Source: Curtobacterium sp. VKM Ac-1395 (lineage in GTDB: Bacteria; Actinomycetota; Actinomycetes; Actinomycetales; Microbacteriaceae). Taken from it: a stretch of 64,000 nucleotides of DNA. Location: assembly GCF_015350975.1 (NCBI RefSeq), contig NZ_JADKRX010000001.1, forward strand, positions 434,001 through 498,000, written 5' to 3'. Below are positions 23,212 through 30,932 of this stretch, piece by piece (position 1 is the stretch's first letter; every line of letters begins with the position of its first letter). Below the pieces are notes generated by a model. It saw only the letters and a list, made by a program, of their open reading frames with translations, searched no databases and was not told where the DNA came from. A program made the position numbers and the translations under genes.

Positions 23212-23841
23212 ATGCCACGACCACGCATGTTCGACGAGGCAGAGGTCATCGACCGCGCACGGCGCACCTTCGCCGAGACAGGCTTCGCCGGCACGTCCCT
23301 CGACGACCTGCTCGAAGCGACGGGCCTCGCACGCCAGAGCCTCTACAACGCCTTCGGCGGCAAGAAGGAGCTCTTCATGCGCGCCTTCCTCAGCGACACC
23401 ACCGAGGCCGTGGACGCGGTCAGGGCGAGCCTGCAGAGCGCGGAACACCCGATCGTCCGCATCCGGACGGTGCTGGTGTCCGCCGCGGTCGAGCACGGCG
23501 CGGGCCAGGCACCGCCCTCCCTGTTCCTGCGTGCGGCGGTCGAGCTCTCCAGCCGCGAGGTCGAGGTCGCCGCGGCCGTCGCGAGCGCGTTCGACGCCAT
23601 CCGGGCCGACTACGTCGCGTGCATCGTCGACGCGCAGGCCGCGGGCGAGATCGAGGCCGACGCCGATGCCGAGGCCCTGGGGATCTACTTCTGCGCGGTC
23701 ATCGAGGGCATGTCCACGCTCGGCCGCGTCGGCGTCTCACGTGCGACGCTGCTCCAGATCGGCCTCACCAGTCTCGCGACGGTCCCGATCACGACCGTCG
23801 GACGTGAGCACCTGGGTACCGACGACGGCGACTGGACCTGA
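23212..23841 (+). CDS. TetR/AcrR-family transcriptional regulator
   Basis: The 209-aa regulator has the HTH DRARRTFAETGFAGTSLDDLLEATGLARQSLYNAFGGKK-like region in its first 50 residues, where the LYNAFGGKKELF form is typical of the subgroup controlling SDR/redox genes. A long helical effector domain follows. The ATG at 23212 is preceded by GGAGGA. It is divergent from the SDR-SDR-MFS operon across a strong inverted repeat and most likely represses both directions until a substrate of those enzymes is bound. Confidence 0.92.
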   Translation: MPRPRMFDEAEVIDRARRTFAETGFAGTSLDDLLEATGLARQSLYNAFGGKKELFMRAFLSDTTEAVDAVRASLQSAEHPIVRIRTVLVSAAVEHGAGQAPPSLFLRAAVELSSREVEVAAAVASAFDAIRADYVACIVDAQAAGEIEADADAEALGIYFCAVIEGMSTLGRVGVSRATLLQIGLTSLATVPITTVGREHLGTDDGDWT

Positions 23842-23885
23842 CCGTCGGCTCGCCGACGGACAGCACCGCTGACAGCCGGAACCGC

Positions 23886-23935
23886 TGACGGACGGGAGGC
23901 GCGGGGCGGGCCCGCACCGCGCCTCCCGTCCGTCA
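23886..23935. terminator. Long terminator hairpin of the GGACGGGAGGC family
   Basis: A 19-bp perfect stem (23886-23904 pairing with 23917-23935) built on GACGGACGGGAGGCGCGG lies between the TetR gene and a convergent SDR gene. Similar stems occur at 41189-41235 and 58757-58796. Confidence 0.8.
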
Positions 23936-23964
23936 CCCCCTCGGTTCAGACTCGGGTCCTCGGC

Positions 23965-24693
23965 TCAGAGGAGTCCGAGATGCTCGAGCTCGGGGTACGC
24001 CTGTCCGAGCGGCAGCGCCAGCGTCTGCCGGACCGTGTGACTGCGTTCGTCGGCGAGCACCTCGAGTGCGCCCGCTTCGATCTGGTCGTACGCCGACCGG
24101 ACCACGTCGACGGCCTCGCCCATCGGCGGCATCGGGACGTCGTACTTCGTGAGCATCGGCGTGCGGGTGAACCCGAGGTGCAACCCGACCACGCGGACGC
24201 CGCTCGGCGCGAGTTCCAGACGCAGGACGTTCGTCGCCGCCCAGAGCGCGGCCTTCGACACGCTGTACGCCCCCAGCCGGTGCGCCCAGCTCGCCGCCGA
24301 CAGCACGTTGACGAGTGTGCCGCCGCCGTTCGTCGCCATCACCGGTGCGAATGCCCGCGCGACGCCGAGGGCACCCCACAGGTTGGTCTCGACGACCCGG
24401 CGCAGCACGTCGACGTCCCCCGTCGCCAGGGGTTCCAGGGAAGCGATCCCCGCGTTGTTCACGGTGATCGTGACGTCGTGCGCCACGTCGGCGGCTCGTT
24501 CGACGGCCCGGGGGTCGTCGACGTCGAGCTCGATCGGCACGACACGGTCGTCGTCCCAGTCACGGTGCGTGCGTGTGGTCGCGTAGACCCGCTCCGCACC
24601 GCGCGCGAGCGCCTGGTCGACGAACTCGACCCCGAGTCCGCCGTTTGCTCCGGTCACCAGGATCCGGGAGCCGTCGATGCGAGGCAGGTCCAT
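23965..24693 (-). CDS. SDR-family oxidoreductase
   Basis: The 242-aa protein has ILVTGANGGLGVEFVDQAL (residues 11-29), Asp in ELDVDD, NNAG in TVNNAGIAS, Ser in NVLSAASWA, active-site YSVSK and a final HLGFTRTPM substrate loop. It is a classical NAD(P)-dependent short-chain dehydrogenase of unknown substrate. The ATG at 24693 has GAGAGGAAG upstream, and earlier in-frame starts lack one. It is divergent from the MBL-fold gene. Confidence 0.9.
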   Translation of the reverse strand: MDLPRIDGSRILVTGANGGLGVEFVDQALARGAERVYATTRTHRDWDDDRVVPIELDVDDPRAVERAADVAHDVTITVNNAGIASLEPLATGDVDVLRRVVETNLWGALGVARAFAPVMATNGGGTLVNVLSAASWAHRLGAYSVSKAALWAATNVLRLELAPSGVRVVGLHLGFTRTPMLTKYDVPMPPMGEAVDVVRSAYDQIEAGALEVLADERSHTVRQTLALPLGQAYPELEHLGLL

Positions 24694-24885
24694 CGGTCTT
24701 CCTCTCCGGCGCTCCACCACCGGAGTGCCTTCCGAGGGCATCGTCGCGCGCCCGCTCCGGCTGGGCATCGGTGGTCACACGGGTCGTCGGTGTGTGTCGA
24801 ACTCGGTGAGAGCACGGAGGTGACACCGGCAACCGACCGCGCACACTGTCACCGTCCTCACCCCGACCACGGACTGGAGCCTCCT

Positions 24886-25758
24886 GTGCCCGCATCCCCA
24901 GCTGCCGTCACGAGCCTCGACCTCGGCGGCATCACCCTCACGTACGTCCCGGACGGCGAGTTCCGTGCCGAACCCGCGCTCGCCTACCCCCGTGGGCACG
25001 ACGCCGTGCTGTCCGACGGCCTCGACGTGCTCGACGACGACGGGATGCTCGTCCTGAGCGTCGGCGCGATCCTCATCTCGACGCAGGGACGGAGCATCCT
25101 CGTCGACGCGGGCATCGGCAGGCGGACCATCCCGCTCGTCCGACCCGGGACGACGCGCGACGCCTTCATGCGCGGCGGCCAGCTCCTCGACAACCTCCGC
25201 ACGATCGGCGTCGAACCCGGCGACGTCGACACGGTCCTGCTGACGCACCTGCACGCCGACCACGTCGGGTGGATCGGGGACGAGGACGTCGACGGGGTCC
25301 ACACCTTCCCAGAGGCGGAGTACTGGCTCGACGACGCCGAGTGGGCGTTCTGGAACCGACCTGAGCACCGCTCCGACGCAGTCGCCCCGCGACCGAACGA
25401 GCTGGCCCTGATCGACGAGCGTCGGCACCGCCTCACCGAGGGCGCCCGACCTGTCGAGGGCGTCACCGCCGTCGCGACGGCCGGGCACACCCCGGGCCAT
25501 CACGCGTTCGCCGTGCAGGGGAGCCGCTCGAGCGCCTTCATCGTCGGCGATGCGGTGCACTGCCCGGGAGAGGTGCTGCACCCCGACCTGGTCTGGGTCG
25601 GCGACCACGACGCCGAGGAAGCCGTCCGGACGCGCCGGGCCATCGCGCGTCGTGTCGGCGACCAGGACGTGGTCCTCGTCGGCCCGCACTTCCCGGACGC
25701 GGTGTTCCGCCGGTTCGACCCGGACGCCGCACGACCGGTCACCGACGCGCTGCGGTAG
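24886..25758 (+). CDS. MBL-fold metallo-hydrolase
   Basis: A 290-aa metallo-beta-lactamase-fold hydrolase. The metal site THLHADHVGW (about residues 120-129) supplies the HxHxDH ligands, GHTPGHHAF the next His, VGDAVH the bridging Asp and GPHF the last His. The group resembles quorum-quenching lactonases and other hydrolases of small esters. Which substrate is cut is not evident. It starts with GTG, a GGAG lying 6-10 nt upstream. It is divergent from an SDR gene. Confidence 0.88.
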   Translation: MPASPAAVTSLDLGGITLTYVPDGEFRAEPALAYPRGHDAVLSDGLDVLDDDGMLVLSVGAILISTQGRSILVDAGIGRRTIPLVRPGTTRDAFMRGGQLLDNLRTIGVEPGDVDTVLLTHLHADHVGWIGDEDVDGVHTFPEAEYWLDDAEWAFWNRPEHRSDAVAPRPNELALIDERRHRLTEGARPVEGVTAVATAGHTPGHHAFAVQGSRSSAFIVGDAVHCPGEVLHPDLVWVGDHDAEEAVRTRRAIARRVGDQDVVLVGPHFPDAVFRRFDPDAARPVTDALR

Positions 25759-25905
25759 CGGACGGGGCGGGGCCGGTGTCCGGCCACGGTCACGGTGCGT
25801 TCGCGCGCGGTCGTCGAGCGCTGCGACCAGCGAACGGCCCCCTCCGCGTCGGCGGAAGCCGTCCGTGACGGGCGATGCCGAGGGGCTGCGACCGGTGGCG
25901 CTGTG

Positions 25906-28746
25906 TCACGGGGACTCCGTTCGGTCGTCATGCCGACCGGTGTCCCGGTTCCGCCCCGGGGCGGAACCGGAGCCGGAGCCAGGGCCTCGGCCACGACCAG
26001 GGTCGTCCTGGCCGAGGTCGTTCAGGGCGAGTGCGAGCTGGGTGCGCGTGCGGACGCCCATCTTGCGGTAGGCGTTGCCGAGGTGCGTCTCGACCGTCCT
26101 GACGCTCACGAACAGCTGGGCTGCGATCTCACGGTTCGTCCGTCCGGCGGCCGCCGACTGCGCGACCCGGGTCTCGGCGGCTGTCAGCAGCGCTCGACCA
26201 TCGACGGTGTCAGCCGCCTCGGTCAGACGCAGGGTCCGGGCCGCGATCCGCGGGTCGTCGGCGTGGATCCGGCTCGCCGCGACGTCGGCGAGCACCTGCC
26301 GTGCCCGTCCGCTGCGGCCGGCGTCCAGGAGGAGCTGCGCGCGGTCGAGTTGTGCGCGCGCCGCCTCGGGTGCGAAGCCGCCGCGGCGGAGTTCCTCCAC
26401 GGCGTCCTCGGCGAGCCGGAGCGACTCCTCCTGCTGGCCCCGCTGCATCGCGACCATCGCCCTGATCCTGAGCGACTGGCCGTGGGCATGGGGTCGCCGG
26501 TGCGACTCGTCGAGTGCGGCGAGTCGCCGGGCGAGGTGTTCGGCGCCGTCGAGGTCGCCGAGGTGGACACGCGCACGGGCGAGCTCGATGTCGATCCACA
26601 GCCGTCGTCCCGGCTCGACGATGCCCTTCGCCTCGGCCAGCTCCAGGGCCAGCTCGAGCTCGGTCCGCGCCTCCGTCCAGTTCTCGGACCAGGCCGCGTC
26701 GATCCCGGCGAGTCCGTGGACGAGCAGGCTGCCGCGGATCGTCGCCGCCGGACTCGACCAACCGGTCAGGATCTCCTCGAGCGTCTCGCGGTCGTTCCGG
26801 GTGAGTGCGAAGAGGCCGCGGGCGCGGGTGAGCGGAGCCGGCGGGTCGACCAGGCGGAGCGCGTGCTGTTCGGCCTCGTGGAGGAGCGACGCCGCCTGGA
26901 CGACGCGTCCGGCGAGGACCTCGACGATGGCCGCGTGCGCGAGTGCACGGGTGGTGGTGGGGTGCGCACCGAGCAGTTCCGCGGTCCGGACGAAGGCGGT
27001 GAGTGCGGGACGCGAACGCCCGAGGTCGTCTGCCTGGTAGGCGCCCGTCGCCTCGATGGAGGCCGCGCTCAAGGTCAGGTCCAGCGTGCCGCTGGCAGAC
27101 TCGACGGCCCGTGACCTCGCGATGATCTCCGACGAGAGCCCTTCACCCGCGTCGAGGAGCCGGAACGCGAGGTCCTCCAGCGCTGCTCGCAACGTGTTCG
27201 GAGCGACCTCGGGCGGGAGTTCGGCGGCGCGGTCTTCGAGCTCCCGCGCGACGTCGCTCGCCCCACCGGAGGACCAGAGGATCCGGAGCACGTCGATGAT
27301 CGACGCGCGCACGTCTGCCGACTCGAACGACCGTCTCGCGTTCGCGAGGCGACGGTCGAGTGCATCGACGCCGAGGTCCTGCGCGATCGCCTCGGCGCTG
27401 ACGACGGCGATCCGGTCGAACTGCTCCGGCGCCAGGACGGCGGGGTCGAGGGTCGCCGACAACCGCCTGACGAGCGCGGCATCGCCGTGCGCTCCCGCGA
27501 GTTCCGCGGCGTGCAGGACGCGGTCCACGTGCGCGTCGGAGCGTCCGTCGGAGCGCGCCACCGAGCGCATCGCCAGACGAAGCGCGTTCGAGGTCGTCCC
27601 GATCCGGCGGGCGCGGCCCGAGGCGGCCCGCAGCTCCTCCGCGAGGTCCGGTCGCGGCCCCGGCAGGACGGCATCGTCGCGGTGCTCGAGTCGCCGTTCA
27701 GCGGGCAGGGGGGACTCGGCGAGCCCGGCGTGCAGCGTTCGCCGCTCCTGGGCGGACAGCATCGCGGACATCGCGGCACGCAGGAGCGGCGTCCGCACCG
27801 CGACCTCGTGCCCCTTGACGCTGAGGACGCCGAGGGCGACGCCCTCGGCGAGTGCGTCCTCAGCGTGACCGACCACGTGGAAGAGCGCCTCGACGGTGCC
27901 CCCACGCATCAACGCCGTGACCGCGAGGACTTCTCGGACGGCCGGGGGGAGTCGCTCGATCCGACGGATCGTCGACGCGACGGCACGTGACGCCGACGCG
28001 GCCGTCCGGTCGTCCCCGGAGAGCCGCGTGATCGCCAGGTCGATCGCCCACGACGGGTTGCCGCCGCTCTCCGTCGCGATCTCGTTGAGGTCCGTCGCGG
28101 AGAGGCCCCCGAGCTCGGAGTCCTTCAGGACGCCGGCGACCGCGGCGGGGCTGAGGGGCGCCAGGAAGGCGAGCTGCGACGCCGTGAACACGACCTTCCA
28201 CGAGGTGATCGGGCCACCGGCGTCCAGCTCCCGCGCGACGATCAGGACCGTCCCGGCGGCCTCGTGCGGCGGCCGGAACATCGGAGCCATCAGGTCGACG
28301 GACTCCCGGTCCGCCAGGTGCGCGTCGTCCAGGATCAGCACCGTGTGCGCCGCAGCGAGGACGTTGCAGAGGTACCGCAACGCCGCTTCGAGCATCCGGT
28401 GGTCGGCGAACCCGGGGGGAGCGGTCTGGAGCACCTGCTCCAGAACCGCCCGGTAGCCGACGGGCAGGGTGCGGAAGACGCGGTCGGGAACGAGTCGCAG
28501 GAGGGCCCTGACGGCCGCGTACGGGCCCGTCGTCCCCTCGTCGAAGCGCAGCATCAGCACGATGCGGTCCTGGGCCAGGCGACCGGCGAGCGCCTCGAGC
28601 ATGGTGGTCTTCCCAACGCCGGGTTCCCCGACGACGGCCAGGCGGCCGCCGCGTTCGCCGGCGACGCGGACCATGCGCTCCAAGAGGTCTCGACGCTCGA
28701 GCGGGATGCGGTTGTGCGACGGCTGCTCCTCGCGTTGTCGGGGCAT
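25906..28746 (-). CDS. Large ATP-binding LuxR-family regulator (LAL/MalT type)
   Basis: The 946-aa regulator begins with an AAA/NTPase domain (VVGEPGVGKTT, about residues 38-48; Walker B TVLILDDAH at about 136-144). A long helical TPR-like middle follows, then a LuxR HTH (about 868-925: LLTAAETRVAQSAAAGRTNREIAAQLFVSVRTVETHLGNAYRKMGV). LAL proteins are pathway-specific activators, frequent in actinobacterial secondary metabolism. Its ATG overlaps the stop of the acyl-CoA-dehydrogenase-like gene (TGATG), so the two are coupled, and their promoter carries a SARP-like operator at 29857-29883. Confidence 0.92.
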   Translation of the reverse strand: MPRQREEQPSHNRIPLERRDLLERMVRVAGERGGRLAVVGEPGVGKTTMLEALAGRLAQDRIVLMLRFDEGTTGPYAAVRALLRLVPDRVFRTLPVGYRAVLEQVLQTAPPGFADHRMLEAALRYLCNVLAAAHTVLILDDAHLADRESVDLMAPMFRPPHEAAGTVLIVARELDAGGPITSWKVVFTASQLAFLAPLSPAAVAGVLKDSELGGLSATDLNEIATESGGNPSWAIDLAITRLSGDDRTAASASRAVASTIRRIERLPPAVREVLAVTALMRGGTVEALFHVVGHAEDALAEGVALGVLSVKGHEVAVRTPLLRAAMSAMLSAQERRTLHAGLAESPLPAERRLEHRDDAVLPGPRPDLAEELRAASGRARRIGTTSNALRLAMRSVARSDGRSDAHVDRVLHAAELAGAHGDAALVRRLSATLDPAVLAPEQFDRIAVVSAEAIAQDLGVDALDRRLANARRSFESADVRASIIDVLRILWSSGGASDVARELEDRAAELPPEVAPNTLRAALEDLAFRLLDAGEGLSSEIIARSRAVESASGTLDLTLSAASIEATGAYQADDLGRSRPALTAFVRTAELLGAHPTTTRALAHAAIVEVLAGRVVQAASLLHEAEQHALRLVDPPAPLTRARGLFALTRNDRETLEEILTGWSSPAATIRGSLLVHGLAGIDAAWSENWTEARTELELALELAEAKGIVEPGRRLWIDIELARARVHLGDLDGAEHLARRLAALDESHRRPHAHGQSLRIRAMVAMQRGQQEESLRLAEDAVEELRRGGFAPEAARAQLDRAQLLLDAGRSGRARQVLADVAASRIHADDPRIAARTLRLTEAADTVDGRALLTAAETRVAQSAAAGRTNREIAAQLFVSVRTVETHLGNAYRKMGVRTRTQLALALNDLGQDDPGRGRGPGSGSGSAPGRNRDTGRHDDRTESP

Positions 28747-29777
28747 CAGGAGCGACCCCCGAACAGTGCGTCGGTGTGGGCGAGCGCCGACTTGGTCGGC
28801 GAGAGCGCCGTGTGCCGCGCGCCGACGGCGACGTCGCGGACCGTCCGCGCGAGCGGGTGCCCGGTGTGCAGTGCCGCCGCTCCGGTCCCGCTCACGAGGA
28901 GTGGAAGCGCATGCTCGGCCGCGGCGAGTGCCTGGACGGCGAGGTCGGCCGAGGTGGCACGTGCCACGGCGGACAGCGCGTCCACCTCGTCGCGGGTCCC
29001 GAGGGCGGCCGATGCAGCGGCGTGCAGACCCGCTGCACGGGCCACTTCCCGGGCGGCCGCACCGACCGCTGCCCGCACGTCGGGCCGGGCGGACCGTTCC
29101 CCGTGGCCCCCGACGTCGTCGAGGACCCGGTCGAGCGCGGACTCGACGGCGCCGATCAACGGGGATGCGAAGAAGATCGTGGCGAAGAACGTCAGCGGAG
29201 CCGCCGACGGCGCCGGAGCGAGGGTCCGGGTCCTCCGAGCGGGCACGACGACGTCGTCGAGGTGCGCGGTGTCACCACCGGAGCCCTGCAGACCCGTGGC
29301 GTCCCAGGTCGTCTCCACGCGGACGTCCGCCACGGGGACGAGGACCCGCACCAGCGCCCCGGAGTCGACGTCGCGGACGGTCGCCATGACCCAGTCCGCC
29401 CAGGGCAGCCCGCTCGCCGGTGTCGAGACCGCGCGCACGTGGAACGCGCCGTCGGTCCAGGTGCCGGTGCCCTGTGGGGCGAGGGTGCCGGCCACGAGCG
29501 TGTCGCCGTCCGGCCCCCAGACCTCGAGCAGCGTCTCGCCGGGGAACTCCGCCACCGCGAGGTTCGTCACCGCGGCGACGGCGCCGATCCACCCGAGGTC
29601 GGCGTCCGCCGCGCCGAGGTGGCGCAGGCGATCGGCGATGTCGGCGACGGTCCACGGGGCCGGACGCCCGCGGTCAGGGCGCCAGGCGTCGAGCACCCCC
29701 GAGCGCGCGAGGTGCTCGCGGACCGCGTCGCGGTCGTGCTGGTCGGTCGGCTTCGAGATGGAGGGGGACATGGGCAT
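28746..29777 (-). CDS. Acyl-CoA-dehydrogenase-like flavoprotein
   Basis: The 343-aa protein follows the acyl-CoA dehydrogenase fold but is shorter than the usual 380-400 aa: an N-terminal helical part with LRHLGAADADLGWIGAVAAVTNL, a middle beta part with PASGLPWADWVMATVRD and VRVETTWDATGLQGSGG, and a C-terminal helical part. This resembles flavin-dependent monooxygenase or dehydrogenase branches acting on carrier- or CoA-bound substrates. AGGA precedes the ATG by 8 nt. It is cotranscribed with the LAL regulator and preceded by TCGAC repeats of 11-bp period. Confidence 0.8.
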   Translation of the reverse strand: MPMSPSISKPTDQHDRDAVREHLARSGVLDAWRPDRGRPAPWTVADIADRLRHLGAADADLGWIGAVAAVTNLAVAEFPGETLLEVWGPDGDTLVAGTLAPQGTGTWTDGAFHVRAVSTPASGLPWADWVMATVRDVDSGALVRVLVPVADVRVETTWDATGLQGSGGDTAHLDDVVVPARRTRTLAPAPSAAPLTFFATIFFASPLIGAVESALDRVLDDVGGHGERSARPDVRAAVGAAAREVARAAGLHAAASAALGTRDEVDALSAVARATSADLAVQALAAAEHALPLLVSGTGAAALHTGHPLARTVRDVAVGARHTALSPTKSALAHTDALFGGRS

Positions 29778-29856
29778 CGGGCATCCTCAGGGCGATCGGT
29801 CGGTGCGGACGGCTCGCGGGGAGCCGGCACCGGGGGTTCATCATCGGTCGGCGGTG

Positions 29857-29883
29857 TCGACGTCGTGTCGACGTCGCGTCACC
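29857..29883 (-). promoter_or_regulatory. Candidate SARP operator (TCGAC repeats, 11-bp period)
   Basis: On the plus strand, elements at 29857 (TCGAC), 29868 (TCGAC) and 29879 (TCACC) are exactly 11 bp apart. Read on the minus strand they give GTCGACAC twice in phase, 80-105 bases ahead of the dehydrogenase start, followed by a possible -10 region (GATGATGA). It matches the sites at 35747 and 52962. Confidence 0.55.
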
Positions 29884-29937
29884 GGACGGGTCAGGAGCAC
29901 CAGGTCCGCCTGCCTCGGGGTCTGACGACCGGTACTG

Positions 29938-29949
29938 GACCGATCGGTC
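29938..29949. promoter_or_regulatory. Perfect 12-bp palindrome
   Basis: GACCGATCGGTC is self-complementary and is followed 20 bases later by TCGAACGGTCAA. It lies in the divergent gap near 29.9 kb and could be bound by a TetR-like or other dimeric regulator. Confidence 0.35.
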
Positions 29950-30206
29950 TCGAACTGTACGCTTCGTGGATCGAACGGTCAATAATCGTGGCCAGAGGGT
30001 GCTCGATCTGGGCGGATCCTCAGGGCGGCCACTGGTCGGGATGGCCGGGAGATGCCTACTCTACATAGGTCGATCAAATCCCCCGAGCGGCCGACCAGTC
30101 CGTCGCGGCCGCTCCGGAGGTCGGCGTCCCGCGCAGGGCCATCGGGCTCGGGATGACCACGATCGCTGCCTTCCACCGCTCCGCCCACCCCCGACCAGGA
30201 GGTTCG

Positions 30207-30806
30207 ATGAACCCGTCCCGTCCCGCGCTCGCTCGCTCCGCCCGGCTCCTCATCGCTGCCGCCGTCCTGTCCGTCGTCGCAGCGTCCGTCCTCGACCAGA
30301 CGGTGTTCTTCGTCGTGTCCAGCACCGCGCAGCACCGCGTGGGCGAGGCGTTCGACGTCGTCCTCGGCTTCCTCGTCCCGCTGGCCCTGGTGCTCGTCGC
30401 ACTGTCCCGCGTGACCACGAGCCGCCGACGGTGGGCCGCGGCCGCGGTCACGGCAGCCGGTGGCTCCTGCGCGGTCGCGGTCGGCCTGGTCCTCGGTGGA
30501 GCGGTCTGGTCCGTCGCCGCGAGCATCGGGTTCGCCGCTCTGCTGGCCGCGTGGTTCCTCGCGAACGCCGTGCGGCCTCGCGCCTGGTTCCTCGTCGTGT
30601 CGCCGGCCGTGGTGCTCGTCGGCATCGGCCTGGCCGCCGTCGTCGCTCGTGCCGCAGTCGACGCGTCGACGTCGACCCGCCCGGTGCTGTGGCAGGTGGA
30701 GGGCGTGGTCACGCTCGCGGCTCCGCTCGCCGTCTCCGTCGTCGTCGCCGTGCTGCTGCCGCTCCGGACCGTCGACCGCACCGTCGGACGGCAGACGACC
30801 GCCTGA
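30207..30806 (+). CDS. Multi-pass membrane protein, unknown function
   Basis: The 199-aa protein has about six hydrophobic helices spread along its length (starting LLIAAAVLSVVAASVLDQTVFF). The layout resembles the four-to-six-helix DUF6069-like proteins common beside TetR and SARP genes in actinobacteria. AGGAGG precedes the ATG at 30207. No catalytic motif is visible. It faces away from the dehydrogenase/LAL operon. Confidence 0.65.
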   Translation: MNPSRPALARSARLLIAAAVLSVVAASVLDQTVFFVVSSTAQHRVGEAFDVVLGFLVPLALVLVALSRVTTSRRRWAAAAVTAAGGSCAVAVGLVLGGAVWSVAASIGFAALLAAWFLANAVRPRAWFLVVSPAVVLVGIGLAAVVARAAVDASTSTRPVLWQVEGVVTLAAPLAVSVVVAVLLPLRTVDRTVGRQTTA

Positions 30807-30877
30807 CGCGACCGCGCACCCGCGCCACGACATCGCGGTCCTGCCCGGCGAACGCGGCCCGACACGCTGCTGTTCGA

Positions 30878-30917
30878 GGACGACTGGGACGCCATCTGCG
30901 CGGACGACGGTCTGACG
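30878..30917 (+). repeat. Second copy of the 40-bp GNAT segment, in a gene-free gap
   Basis: These bases are identical to 19758-19797 inside the acetyltransferase gene. The flanks do not match and no frame continues, so this is a fragment, not a gene. It lies 16 bases before the end of the SARP gene. Confidence 0.85.
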
Positions 30918-30932
30918 CCGCTCGTGCGGTCG

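Larger units (their letters stand above)
29778..30206. other. 429-bp gene-free divergent regulatory region
   Basis: It separates the minus-strand dehydrogenase/LAL operon from a plus-strand membrane protein. It contains phased TCGAC repeats, a perfect 12-bp palindrome at 29938-29949, a TCGAACGGTCAATAATCG segment, and a TACATA box near 30065. No coding frame here looks genuine. Confidence 0.6.
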
